A DNA stretch of 64,000 bases from an uncultured Bacteroidales bacterium (GCA_902780235.1 CACZEL010000007.1:1-64000); one strand, 5' to 3'; counted from the first letter of the stretch, positions 15,204 to 22,813 are shown. Translations and numbers: made by a program. The notes: generated from the letters alone by a model not told the origin.

Positions 15204-16631
15204 TTAGCGAACAACAGCGCCTTGTGCGTTGTAACGAACGCCGTTCTTGATGATGATGAGTTGACCGTTCTCGAAGAACTTAACAACCTGAGCATCAACG
15301 TTGGTGTTGCTGATAGCGGAAGCAGTAACCTCTTCAGCGGTGATGAAGTAAACTTGCGGGTTGCTCTGATAGATAGTAACTACACCGTATACGTTATACT
15401 TCTTGCCAGCCTCGAAAGCAAAGCCGTTCTTGAAGTTATTACGAACAACAACTCCGTTCATGGTGATGTTGGAAGCAGTACCATCTGCAAAAGCAGCATC
15501 TTCCTCAAACTCAACACCCTTCATAACGATGTATTTGTTAACATCAGAAGCAGCAACAGAAGCCACTTCCTCAGCAGCCGGAGCATCGCCGGGAGTAGCT
15601 ACGATAGCAGCAGCTTGGTCAGCGTTCGGCTTAACCTCAGTAACACCATTGTAGATATCAACCGTACCAGCGATGCCGGAGAGCACGTCACCGGGAGCAT
15701 AGTTGGTGTTAGCCGAGAAATAAATCAGCATCGAAGCACTACCGTCTACAACCCAAACGTTCTTGCCGTTAGCGAAGGTAACGGTAACATCGTTGAGCAG
15801 GTCAACCGCGTCGCCCTTAGCCATTTGGTAAACATCCAAGCAAGTGATAGCGGTCGCAGGCACAACCTCTGCTACATAGAAGTAACCTTGGTGCCAGTCT
15901 TGACCGCCTTGTCCGTCCGGACGGAAGTAGATGTCATAAGTACCATCAGCAGCTACTACGTAGTTGTTGCCTTGTCCATCGGGATACCAGTTTAGGGTTT
16001 CACCAACGAGACCAATCACTTTGAGTTCATCGTTAGCAGCCAAAGTGATGCCTTGGAGCATGTACTCACCCTCAGCTGCTGTATTAACTACGAACTTGTA
16101 GTCCTCGTCAGCAGTTTGAGCCCAGTTGCGGATCGAACCGGTCAGGTAGAACACCTCAGTCGGCTCAACGTCGCCACCTTCTCCAAGGGTTACACGAATT
16201 TGACGAGCTTGCAGTTGTTTTCCAGCAGTCAGCGTTACGGTTGTAGCGTTAATGTTGTCAATAACAATCAGCGGATCATTCAAGTCAGCCTTGGTGGTAG
16301 CCGAAGCGTAGGATGCTCCAGTTGTGACTTCACCTGCGTCAGCAGTCAATGTGAAATTTGCTTTGCAGTAACCAGCGATCTCTACTTTCACGATGTTGCT
16401 CTCAGCAGTCAGCGTCATGGTGCTGCTTGCATACACGCGGAAGTCCTTGCTGTTGTCGTTGTTGTAGAAAGCACCCTGCCAAACGAGATGAACACCTTGG
16501 AGCGTTACATCCAGACCGGAAGTTGCACCACTCTCAATAGTAGTTACATCAGTAGGAAGCAAGGTCACTGCTTCAGCCATCATGCTGCCTGCAAAGAGCA
16601 CGGCAGCGATTAAAGAGAAGATTTTTCTCAT
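15204..16631 (-). CDS. Secreted multidomain protein, OB-fold and CBM-like
   Basis: This 475-residue protein has a signal peptide (MRKIFSLIAAVLFAGSMMA). Residues about 25-155 form a beta-sandwich like those in Bacteroidales surface proteins. About 160-260 is a FYLTGSIRNWAQ module closely like the last module of the frameshifted neighbour (both contain YFRPDxQGGxDW). About 262-440 resembles the OB-fold found in secreted Bacteroidales proteins (MAKGDAVDLLNDVTVTF, NVWVVDGSASMLIYF). The tail VVKFFENGQLIIIKNGVRYNAQG is the shared C-terminal motif. Carbohydrate binding is possible given the modules but is not shown. It has its own promoter (16729-16760) and terminators. Confidence 0.7.
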   Translation of the reverse strand: MRKIFSLIAAVLFAGSMMAEAVTLLPTDVTTIESGATSGLDVTLQGVHLVWQGAFYNNDNSKDFRVYASSTMTLTAESNIVKVEIAGYCKANFTLTADAGEVTTGASYASATTKADLNDPLIVIDNINATTVTLTAGKQLQARQIRVTLGEGGDVEPTEVFYLTGSIRNWAQTADEDYKFVVNTAAEGEYMLQGITLAANDELKVIGLVGETLNWYPDGQGNNYVVAADGTYDIYFRPDGQGGQDWHQGYFYVAEVVPATAITCLDVYQMAKGDAVDLLNDVTVTFANGKNVWVVDGSASMLIYFSANTNYAPGDVLSGIAGTVDIYNGVTEVKPNADQAAAIVATPGDAPAAEEVASVAASDVNKYIVMKGVEFEEDAAFADGTASNITMNGVVVRNNFKNGFAFEAGKKYNVYGVVTIYQSNPQVYFITAEEVTASAISNTNVDAQVVKFFENGQLIIIKNGVRYNAQGAVVR

Positions 16632-16687
16632 GATGATTTTAAAATTTATTAGTTAAACAAAAAGTTAGTTTGTTGTTATTATGTGAT

Positions 16688-16706
16688 CGACCAAGCATGG
16701 TCGATG
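16688..16706. repeat. Stem-loop repeat, CCAAG-GGTCGATG family, copy 1
   Basis: CGACCA and TGGTCG flank AAGC-like loop bases and form a hairpin in the 5' leader of the 15204-16631 gene. Related copies at 16781-16801 and 18916-18936 read CGCCCAAGATTGGTCGATG. Confidence 0.6.
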
Positions 16707-16728
16707 TATTGTATTCCCAAATCCGGTG

Positions 16729-16760
16729 CAAAGTTACAACAATTTTTTGATATGTGCAAG
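16729..16760 (-). promoter_or_regulatory. Promoter of the 15204-16631 gene
   Basis: On the minus strand CTTG (16757-16760), 20 bases, TAACTTTG (16729-16736). The leader to the start codon is about 95 bases and contains a hairpin. Confidence 0.75.
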
Positions 16761-16776
16761 AAAAAAAGAATTTTTT

Positions 16777-17805
16777 TTATCGCCCAAGATTGGTCGATGG
16801 ATTTTCAGGGCTTTTTTTATGAGCGACGACGAAGAGTTGGAGGGAGTTGAAGATGTTTTGCCAGATGATGTAGGCGGCGGCACCGAGTGAAGCCATCGGG
16901 TCGAGGTAGGTGTTTGCCATCCAGACGCCGAGGGAGGTGTTCTTCTGACCGAACGCTTGTCCGGCAGTGATGGACGAGACTCCTGCCATCGTGGTGGGGG
17001 CAGCAGCAGGGTTGATGAGGACGTCTTGGTAGTCACGGCCTTTGGAAGGAGCGGGCAGGTAATAGCCGATCAGTTTGCCGAGACCGAACTGGAGCAGGCA
17101 GATAAAGAAGGAGCATGCTAATAAAAATAGTATAGTTGAAAGGTGAAAGGTGAAAGTTGAAAGGACTGTTTCGGTGACGACGGAAGTTAATACAATAATA
17201 CTTGCGACCCACAGATAAAAGGGAACAACCGCTATGCGGGTTGATAAGATGAATTCTTTTTTCGTGCGCTTTTGATAGATGAGTCGGACAAGCCAAGCTA
17301 AGAGGAAGGGGCCGAGGAGGAGGGGTGTTATATGGGAGAGGATGAGGGTGAAGGCCGGCCAGAACGCTTTTTCTGCCATCGGGTTGACTAATGGGAAGAG
17401 AGCCGGAACGATGAGGGTGGTAGCAAAATTAGAGAGAAGGGTGAAGGTGGTGAGGTTTTGGATCGAGCCTCCCATCTTACCGGCGATGATGGGTGCGGCA
17501 GTTGCGGTAGGCATGATAAAACAGAGCATCAAACCTTGGGCGAGGTAACGGTTTTCTGTGAGCCGGTAGATGCCGATATAGGTGGCGATGCTGAGGGTGA
17601 TCTGCGTGACGAGGACGATCCAATGCCATTTATGCAGGCGCAGATCGAGCGGGTTGACCTTGCAGAAGGTGAAAAAGAGCATAAAGAAAATGAGCCACGG
17701 GAGGGTCGGGGCAAGGGGGAGGAATAGTTTATAGCCGAGGGCTCCGATGAGCATGCCGAGCCAGAGGGCGTTGGAATCAAACAGACGTTTGATTTTATTT
17801 ACCAT
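16777..17805 (-). CDS. BASS-family (bile acid:sodium symporter-like) transporter
   Basis: This is a polytopic membrane protein of about ten helices. The segment CFIMPTATAAPIIAGKMGGS and the C-terminal INPAAAPTTMAGVSS match the two discontinuous-helix motifs of the BASS fold (bile acid, pantoate or similar anion: sodium symport). The substrate is unknown. I favour the ATG at 17805 (MVNKIKRLFDSNALWLG); in-frame ATGs at 17820 and 17835 come from a micro-repeat. The loop VLSTFTFHLSTILF is encoded by another micro-repeat (17135-17164), and the tail NPSTNLGR by a third (16781-16801). So repeats supply the start, a loop and the end of one gene. It is the last gene of the gldD-dus operon. Confidence 0.75.
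   Translation of the reverse strand: MVNKIKRLFDSNALWLGMLIGALGYKLFLPLAPTLPWLIFFMLFFTFCKVNPLDLRLHKWHWIVLVTQITLSIATYIGIYRLTENRYLAQGLMLCFIMPTATAAPIIAGKMGGSIQNLTTFTLLSNFATTLIVPALFPLVNPMAEKAFWPAFTLILSHITPLLLGPFLLAWLVRLIYQKRTKKEFILSTRIAVVPFYLWVASIIVLTSVVTETVLSTFTFHLSTILFLLACSFFICLLQFGLGKLIGYYLPAPSKGRDYQDVLINPAAAPTTMAGVSSITAGQAFGQKNTSLGVWMANTYLDPMASLGAAAYIIWQNIFNSLQLFVVAHKKSPENPSTNLGR
16781..16801. repeat. CCAAGATTGGTCGATG repeat, copy 2, at transporter end
   Basis: CGCCCAAGATTGGTCGATGG encodes the NPSTNLGR tail of the transporter. The same sequence encodes the NASTNLGR start of Dus at 18916-18936. Confidence 0.75.
17135..17164. repeat. Micro-repeat, GTGAAAG family, inside the transporter
   Basis: GTTGAAAGGTGAAAGGTGAA and AGTTGAAAG read in frame as STFTFHLST between two membrane helices. 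It nearly equals the array at 6486-6516. Confidence 0.8.
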
Positions 17806-17890
17806 TTTGTCATTTACCATTTGGTCATTTACCATTTGGTCATTTACGATTTAGTCATTTATTTGGTCATTTAGTCATTGGACCATTTGG
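17799..17890. repeat. Micro-repeat, TTTACCATTTGGTCA family
   Basis: Eight or more degenerate units (TTTACCATTTGGTCA and ATTTAGTCA forms) span the Dus stop codon (17871-17873), the whole dus-transporter gap and the transporter start codons. The same family occurs at 34320-34372 and 43461-43513. Confidence 0.85.
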
Positions 17891-18941
17891 CGACGATGTC
17901 ATCCATGATGGCGAAGACGTCGGTGACGGTTTCGGCGCGGAGGAGAGCAATGCGGGTTTGCTTGAAATCGAAGAGGCCTTTGAAGACGGGTGAGGCGGCA
18001 AAATGACGACGGGAATGGACGATGCCTTTGCGTTCGTCACCTCCGCACCAAGCGATAGAGGCGAGGACATGTTCTTTCAAGACCGCAACTTTTTCGCTCA
18101 TGGAGAAACCCCTCCCTGCCCCTCCCCCCAAGGGAGGGAAAGAAGGATCAAGGGCTGCTTTCATCTCAGAAAATATCCAAGGGGCACCGAAGGTGGCACG
18201 ACCGATCATGATGGCATCGACGCCGTAACGGTCGAAACACTCGCGTGCGCGTTCGGGCGTACACACGTCCCCGTTCCCTATGATAGGTATGTGCATGCGC
18301 GGGTTGTTCTTCACTTCGCCGATGAGTGTCCAATCGGCTTCGCCGCGGTACATCTGCGAGCGCGTACGACCGTGTATGGCGAGTTCTTGAATGCCGCAGT
18401 CCTGGAGTGCTTCCGCCAAAGAAACAATAAATGTTTCTTTTGCTGTTAGCTTTTGGCTGTTAGCTGTTAGCCCTAATGGATTTACTCTTGGATGCAGGTC
18501 ATTATCATCCCAGCCGAGGCGGGTTTTGCAGGTGACAGGAGTATGAACGGCGTTGACCACGGCACGGGTGATCTCGAGCATTTTGGGGACGTCTTTGAGG
18601 AGTCCTGCGCCGGCACCTTTACCGGCTACTTTCTTGACCGGGCAGCCGAAATTGATGTCGATGAAATCGGGTTTGGCTGTCTCGACGATCCGTGCGGCAT
18701 CGGCCATCGACTCGGGGTCACGGCCGTAGATCTGAATGGCTACCGGGCGCTCAGCATCATGGATGGTGAGTTTGCGGGTCGTGGAGGCGATGTCACGAAC
18801 GAGTGCGTCGGCGTTGACGAACTCGGTATAGACACGATCGGCGCCGTACCGCTTACAGAGCATTCGGAAGGCGGGGTCGGTGACGTCCTCCATCGGTGCT
18901 AAATATAGGGGGAATCGCCCAAGATTGGTCGATGCATTCAT
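17871..18941 (-). CDS. dus: tRNA-dihydrouridine synthase
   Basis: Dus reduces uridine to dihydrouridine in tRNA D-loops using FMN. Motifs: YLAPMEDVTDPAFR (FMN-binding start of the barrel), INFGCPVKKVAGKGAGAGLL with the catalytic Cys, TCKTRLGWD, IHGRTRSQMYRGEADW, and IIGNGDV...MIGRATFGAPW. At 356 residues it is longer than typical Bacteroides Dus, and both extra pieces are repeat-derived: GLTANSQKLTAK (18441-18472) and SFPPLGGGAGRG (18107-18139). The first residues MNASTNLGR come from a third repeat. The start overlaps the stop of the 7TM-HD gene by four bases. Confidence 0.92.
   Translation of the reverse strand: MNASTNLGRFPLYLAPMEDVTDPAFRMLCKRYGADRVYTEFVNADALVRDIASTTRKLTIHDAERPVAIQIYGRDPESMADAARIVETAKPDFIDINFGCPVKKVAGKGAGAGLLKDVPKMLEITRAVVNAVHTPVTCKTRLGWDDNDLHPRVNPLGLTANSQKLTAKETFIVSLAEALQDCGIQELAIHGRTRSQMYRGEADWTLIGEVKNNPRMHIPIIGNGDVCTPERARECFDRYGVDAIMIGRATFGAPWIFSEMKAALDPSFPPLGGGAGRGFSMSEKVAVLKEHVLASIAWCGGDERKGIVHSRRHFAASPVFKGLFDFKQTRIALLRAETVTDVFAIMDDIVAKWSND
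18107..18139. repeat. GC-rich CCCTCCC/GGGAGGG repeat inside dus
   Basis: CCCCTCCCTGCCCCTCCCCC then CAAGGGAGGG. It reads in frame as SFPPLGGGAGRG, a peptide type often left by dispersed GC-rich repeats in bacterial genomes. It is placed between the barrel and the C-terminal helical domain. Confidence 0.65.
18441..18472. repeat. Micro-repeat, ANSQ family, inside dus
   Basis: TGCTGTTAGCTTTTGGCTGT then TAGCTGTTAGCC encodes GLTANSQKLTA in a loop. Confidence 0.8.
18916..18936. repeat. CCAAGATTGGTCGATG repeat, copy 3, at dus start
   Basis: CGCCCAAGATTGGTCGATGC overlaps the start of dus and encodes NASTNLGR. It matches the transporter tail copy. Confidence 0.75.
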
Positions 18942-20836
18942 TTATTCAGGGTAGGATAGGTGATACGATGATGGTTCATGGCGGTGAGGCGGGAGACAAA
19001 GACACGACGGATGTCTTCGACATCCTTGAAGGAGAGCGGTGTCTCGGCGAATTGTCCGTCAGCTATCTGGCTGTCTATCATGAGGTTGACGGCCTTGGCG
19101 ATCGAGGCTTCGGAGAAGTCGGTCAGGCTACGCGAACGGGCTTCGATAGCGTCCGCCATCATGAGGATGGCTCCTTCTTTGGTGGACGGTTTGGCACCCG
19201 GATAGCGGAAGAGGGACTCGTCTATTTTCTCGTTCGGGTGCGCGTTACAATAGGTGTTGTAGAAATAGCGCACGAGTGAGGTGCCATGATGGGTGGTGAT
19301 GAAATTGATGATGACCTCGGGCAGATGGTTTCTGCGGGCTATCTTCTCACCTTCGGCGACATGTGAGATGACCACTTGTGCGGCATCGCGCGGGTCCATG
19401 GAGAGGAGCGGGTTCTCTGCGCCTGTCTGGTTCTCGACGAAATAGAGCGGATCGGTCATCTTACCGATGTCATGGTATAGTGCGCCGGTGCGAACGAGCA
19501 ACGCATTCGCGCCGATGGCTTTGGCTGCTTCGGCGGCGAGGTTGGAAACCTGCATCGAGTGCTGGAAAGTGCCGGGGGCACGTTCTGCGAGCGTGTGGAG
19601 CAGTTCGGAGTTGATGTCGGTCAGTTCGACAAGGGTGATGGACGAGATGAAACGGAAGAGTTTCTCGAAACCGTAAATCAGACCGTAACAACCGATGGTG
19701 AGCAAGCCGCAGATGAAGAAATAGAGGTACATCCACGGATCGATGGACGAGAAGACGCCTGTCTGTGCGAAGGTGAGGGCGGTGTAGGCAAGCGTTTGCG
19801 CGAGGAATATCCATGCGGCTGTCTGAACGAGTTGGGCGCGGCGTGTCATGTCCGAGAGGGATGAGACGGCTACCATGCCGACTACTATCTGGATGAAGAA
19901 GAACTCCACAGGCGCGGGTACGATGATGGAAGCGATGAGGATGGTGGTAAAATGCAAGAAGAGGGCAGTGCGCGAATCGAAGAAGACGCGCGTCAGGATG
20001 GGTACCCACGCGAAGGGGATGAGATAGACGGTGAGGTTAAAGCGCAGGGCAAGGCACGCGAGGGCGATGACGATGAAGATCTGGAGCGCAAAGAAAAGGA
20101 CGGTGGAGTTACTTCTCAAATAGGATATACGGAAGACGTATAAATAGATGACAAAAAGGCTGAGGAAGAGGAAGACGAGCATGGCTTCTCCGAGGATGGA
20201 GAGAGTGCGCTGACGATGGCCGAGCGTCTCATCTTCGTACGAACGGCGAAGGGATTGCAGGATCTGGTAGTCACGGTCGGTGACTATCTCCCCTTTGTCA
20301 ATGATTTTCTCGCCTTTCTGGACAAGCCCCATGGTAGGCGAGAGGGTAGAGAGAAGTTTGTCCCGCATTTCCATCGTTCGTGCGGTATCGAGGACGAGGT
20401 TGGTCGTGATCTCGTAGCCGTATTTGGCGTACGCGGACTTGGGGGTGAAGATTTCTGAAATAGGATATTTTGTTTGGTTGATGGTGATTCGCGAGTATCC
20501 TTCGGCTTTGAGCCATTCCATGTTGTCGAGCGGGATGACTTTCACTTCGCGTTGTACACGCGGGATGTACTTGAAGTAAGGCGCGAAGGTAGAGAGGAGC
20601 TGTTGCTGCTCCTTGGTCATCTGGTCGTCGGTTTTGTAGATGGGGAAGTCAAAGTCGGCGGTGAGGGTAGCGTAACCCCACGGTTTGCCGATCTCGTAGT
20701 GGTAGCGGAAGGCGTTGTTATAGCGCGGGAACATGAGGACGAGGACAACCGCAAGGAGCACGAATACACTCAAACGGAGAATCGTTTTCGTGTATTTGGC
20801 ATTTGTGATTTGTGATTTAAGATTTGAAATTTTCAT
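18938..20836 (-). CDS. 7TM-HD family phosphodiesterase-like protein
   Basis: This 632-residue membrane protein has the layout of the PgpH/YqfF family: one N-terminal helix (about 18-36), a large outer domain to about residue 200, seven membrane helices (about 215-395), and a cytosolic HD domain. The HD motif is seen in GTFQHSMQV, TGALYHDIGKM, VVISHVAEGE and FITTHHGTS. PgpH members break down c-di-AMP; that activity is inferred here from family only. The first eleven residues (MKISNLKSQITN) come from a GATTTGTGATTTAA micro-repeat. The start shares one base with the stop of the upstream fusion gene (TAATG), and its end overlaps dus by four bases. Confidence 0.88.
   Translation of the reverse strand: MKISNLKSQITNAKYTKTILRLSVFVLLAVVLVLMFPRYNNAFRYHYEIGKPWGYATLTADFDFPIYKTDDQMTKEQQQLLSTFAPYFKYIPRVQREVKVIPLDNMEWLKAEGYSRITINQTKYPISEIFTPKSAYAKYGYEITTNLVLDTARTMEMRDKLLSTLSPTMGLVQKGEKIIDKGEIVTDRDYQILQSLRRSYEDETLGHRQRTLSILGEAMLVFLFLSLFVIYLYVFRISYLRSNSTVLFFALQIFIVIALACLALRFNLTVYLIPFAWVPILTRVFFDSRTALFLHFTTILIASIIVPAPVEFFFIQIVVGMVAVSSLSDMTRRAQLVQTAAWIFLAQTLAYTALTFAQTGVFSSIDPWMYLYFFICGLLTIGCYGLIYGFEKLFRFISSITLVELTDINSELLHTLAERAPGTFQHSMQVSNLAAEAAKAIGANALLVRTGALYHDIGKMTDPLYFVENQTGAENPLLSMDPRDAAQVVISHVAEGEKIARRNHLPEVIINFITTHHGTSLVRYFYNTYCNAHPNEKIDESLFRYPGAKPSTKEGAILMMADAIEARSRSLTDFSEASIAKAVNLMIDSQIADGQFAETPLSFKDVEDIRRVFVSRLTAMNHHRITYPTLNK
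20797..20833. repeat. Micro-repeat, GTGATTT units, at 7TM-HD start
   Basis: GCATTTGTGATTTGTGATTT then AAGATTTGAAATTT, period about 9. It encodes the first residues of the 7TM-HD protein. Confidence 0.75.
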
Positions 20837-22005
20837 TATCTTTTCGCTTTAAAAAATTCTTGTATGAGGGCGCGGCACTCGTTTTCGAGTACGCCGGCGG
20901 TGACAGTTGCTTTGGGATGGAAGGCGCGTGGTGCGTAGGTTTGGTAGCCTCGCTTGGGGTCGGGTGCACCATAGACGATTCGGCTTATCTGCGCCCAGCC
21001 GATGGCTCCTGCGCACATAGGGCAGGGTTCGACGGTGACGTAAAGGGTGGCGTCTGGGAGGTATTTGCCGCCGAGTGTCTGGCTCGCGGCGGTGATGGCT
21101 TGTATCTCCGCGTGGGCGGTGACGTCAGCGAGGGTCTCGGTGAGGTTGTGTCCGCGACCGATGATCTGGTTTTGCGAAACGATGACACAGCCGATGGGGA
21201 TCTCATTAGAGGATAGCGCTTTATGCGCCTCGCTCAAAGCGAGATTCATATATTTTTCGTCGTCATTACGTAATGACGTCATGTCGTTATGACGACAGAA
21301 TTTTTCCAATTCCTCCGGATGTTCCTCGAAGTGGTTTCCGATGACGACGATGTCGGCGCCGGCTTGGTAAGCGGCGTGCATGGCTTCGGGGGTGCGGATC
21401 CCGCCTCCGACGATGAGGGTGACGGAAACGGCTTCGCGCACGGCTTTGATGATGTCGGTTGAGACGGGGTTGATGGCGCCTGAACCGGCTTCAAGGTAGA
21501 TGGCTGTTTTGCCCATCAGTTCGGCCGCTATGCAGGTGTCCAAAATGGTTTGAAGGTTTGAAGGTTTGATGGGCTTTGTGCCCGTTACTTTCATCGTTGA
21601 TGTTTCGACACCGCCATCGATGAGGATGTAGGCTGTCGGGATACACTCTATATGTGAATCGTGAATACGACGCGCAGAGGCAATTTGTTGATCGACAAGG
21701 TATTCGGGGTTACGTCCGGAAAGGAGAGAGAGGTACAGGATGGCATCTGCTTCGGGGGTGAACTGGGAGGCGTTGCCGGGGAAGAGGATGATGGGGATAT
21801 TGGCTGTTGGCTTTTGGCTATTAGCTGTTAGCTTTTCTTTGAGGGCACGGATGAAATCGGTGGTGTCGCCGCCGGTGGAACCGCCGACGAAGATGAAGTC
21901 GGGATGACACAAGTCCGTGATGGGAAGTGCGTCGAGGTTGGCTTTCTCGGGATCAAGCAAAAGGGCAAGACCTTTGGTTATTTTCGCATTTTCACATTTT
22001 CGCAT
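20836..22005 (-). CDS. Fusion: GGGP synthase-like + TadA tRNA adenosine deaminase
   Basis: One open frame of 389 residues joins two unrelated enzymes. Residues about 10-235 are a GGGPS/PcrB-type prenylglyceryl phosphate synthase: GLALLLDPEK, FIFVGGSTGG, ILYLSLLSGRNPEYLVDQQ, AIYLEAGSGA, IVGGGIRTPE, DIVVIGN. Residues about 250-389 are TadA, which makes inosine-34 in tRNA-Arg: HAEIQAI with the zinc His and catalytic Glu, and EPCPMCAGAI with the two zinc Cys. The joint CRHNDMTSLRNDDEKYM is encoded by a micro-repeat (21258-21297). Two more repeats lie in the first half: KLTANSQKPTAN and KPSNLQT. The start MRKCENAK lies in a fourth. An internal ATG at about 21252 (YMNLAL) could also give free TadA. 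Confidence 0.85.
   Translation of the reverse strand: MRKCENAKITKGLALLLDPEKANLDALPITDLCHPDFIFVGGSTGGDTTDFIRALKEKLTANSQKPTANIPIILFPGNASQFTPEADAILYLSLLSGRNPEYLVDQQIASARRIHDSHIECIPTAYILIDGGVETSTMKVTGTKPIKPSNLQTILDTCIAAELMGKTAIYLEAGSGAINPVSTDIIKAVREAVSVTLIVGGGIRTPEAMHAAYQAGADIVVIGNHFEEHPEELEKFCRHNDMTSLRNDDEKYMNLALSEAHKALSSNEIPIGCVIVSQNQIIGRGHNLTETLADVTAHAEIQAITAASQTLGGKYLPDATLYVTVEPCPMCAGAIGWAQISRIVYGAPDPKRGYQTYAPRAFHPKATVTAGVLENECRALIQEFFKAKR
21258..21297. repeat. Micro-repeat, GTCATTACGTAATGACGTCA family, at the fusion joint
   Basis: CGTCGTCATTACGTAATGAC then GTCATGTCGTTATGACGAC. It forms overlapping palindromes and reads in frame as CRHNDMTSLRNDDE between the two enzymes. The same family fills the kdsB-deoD gap (61453-61502). 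Confidence 0.85.
21546..21572. repeat. Micro-repeat, GTTTGAAGG family, inside GGGP synthase
   Basis: GGTTTGAAGGTTTGAAGG then TTTGATGG, period 9; reads KPSNLQT in frame. Same family as in dprA. Confidence 0.75.
21801..21836. repeat. Micro-repeat, ANSQ family, inside GGGP synthase
   Basis: TGGCTGTTGGCTTTTGGCTA then TTAGCTGTTAGCTTTT encodes KLTANSQKPTAN, placed after the first helix of the barrel. Confidence 0.8.
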
Positions 22006-22018
22006 TTTCTCATTTCCA
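21981..22018. repeat. Micro-repeat, CGCATTTTC units, at fusion-gene start
   Basis: TTTTCGCATTTTCACATTTT then CGCATTTTCTCATTTCC, period about 9-10. It carries the start codon of the fusion gene (MRKCENAK) and the end of gldD. Confidence 0.8.
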
Positions 22019-22612
22019 TTCGAAAGTCTCTACCATTTTGAGGACGTCGGTACGGAGGTACTCATAGACGGGGGCGAGGGAGTCGGCGTTCGGGGGACAG
22101 TTGCAATAGACCGAGGCACGGAAGAAATGGGTTGTGGAGTCGGTGATAAAGAACTGGCAGGACGAGGCTGTGTTTCCTTCGAGGTCAAAGAGTACGCCAT
22201 AGACGTTCGCTTCGGGATGGGTATATTCTTGTTCGGGAATCGCGTTTGCGAATGAGGCGTTGCGATAGACGAACTCGAGGGCATCGTTGGTTAGTTCGCG
22301 CAGGTTGTGGTGAACGGGTTTGTAGGAACAATGAATCGTGGCATCGAGGGCGGGGTAGAAAAGATTGATCCAATAAGGTTCTTCTGCGTCCAAACGAGGC
22401 TTGACGACCGCGTTTTGCGAGAGGGCGAAGGTATAAGGGTAAGAGGGGTACTGCGCCTCGAAATCGGTATAGGCAGTGTCAGGAACGGTGATACGATAGT
22501 AGCCGTAGGGTTTGGGCGTATTGGTTTTTGCACACGAGACCAACACCACTACCGCCAAATTAAAAATTAAAAATTTAAAATTCAAAATTCTATTTTTTTG
22601 CTCAAAGCCCAT
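22010..22612 (-). CDS. gldD: Gliding motility lipoprotein GldD
   Basis: GldD is an essential lipoprotein of gliding and type IX secretion in Bacteroidetes. The 200-residue protein shows a lipobox VVVLVSC with the lipid Cys at about residue 27, then KPYGYYRITVPDTAY, a GldD hallmark, and the C-terminal YEYLRTDVLKMVETFEWK. The gene ends four bases before the fusion gene. About a third of the signal peptide (ILNFKFLIFNL) is encoded by an AAAATTAAAAATT micro-repeat, which is AT-rich enough to make hydrophobic codons. Its presence suggests a type IX secretion system elsewhere in the genome; no other gld gene is in the window. Confidence 0.9.
   Translation of the reverse strand: MGFEQKNRILNFKFLIFNLAVVVLVSCAKTNTPKPYGYYRITVPDTAYTDFEAQYPSYPYTFALSQNAVVKPRLDAEEPYWINLFYPALDATIHCSYKPVHHNLRELTNDALEFVYRNASFANAIPEQEYTHPEANVYGVLFDLEGNTASSCQFFITDSTTHFFRASVYCNCPPNADSLAPVYEYLRTDVLKMVETFEWK
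22558..22590. repeat. Micro-repeat, AAAATTAAAAATT units, in gldD signal peptide
   Basis: AATTAAAAATTAAAAATTTA then AAATTCAAAATTC; read on the minus strand it encodes ILNFKFLIFNL of the GldD signal peptide. Confidence 0.8.
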
Positions 22613-22631
22613 TTTTGTCCAAATTACGGTG

Positions 22632-22639
22632 CAAAGGTA
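22632..22639 (-). promoter_or_regulatory. Promoter -7 box of the gldD operon
   Basis: TACCTTTG on the minus strand, 20 bases upstream of the gldD start. The position where the -33 box should lie (about 22660-22663) falls inside an AATTAAAA array and shows no TTTG. Confidence 0.55.
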
Positions 22640-22640
22640 G

Positions 22641-22680
22641 TAAATTTAATTAAAAATTAAAAATTAAAAATTAAAAATTC
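22641..22680. repeat. Micro-repeat, AATTAAAA units, upstream of gldD
   Basis: Four to five tandem AAAAATTA units. It lies where the -33 element of the gldD promoter would be expected. Confidence 0.8.
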
Positions 22681-22730
22681 CGATTAAAAGGGCAAAAAAG
22701 TCACTTTTTCCTAAATAAAATGCGCGCGCG

Positions 22731-22762
22731 CTTGCACATATAAAAAAAATGTTGTATCTTTG
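22731..22762 (+). promoter_or_regulatory. Promoter of the mannose/glycogen unit
   Basis: CTTG (22731-22734), 20 bases, TATCTTTG (22755-22762). The start codon of the guanylyltransferase is about 50 bases downstream. Confidence 0.75.
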
Positions 22763-22813
22763 TGCCCAATTTTAGAAAAAAGACCGTTTCACTGAAAGAT
22801 AAAAGATGAAAGA

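Noticed and set aside
16688..18936. CCAAGATTGGTCGATG copies as ends of a transposon
   Set aside because: No transposase or target-site duplication is seen; the sequence between two copies is ordinary host genes.
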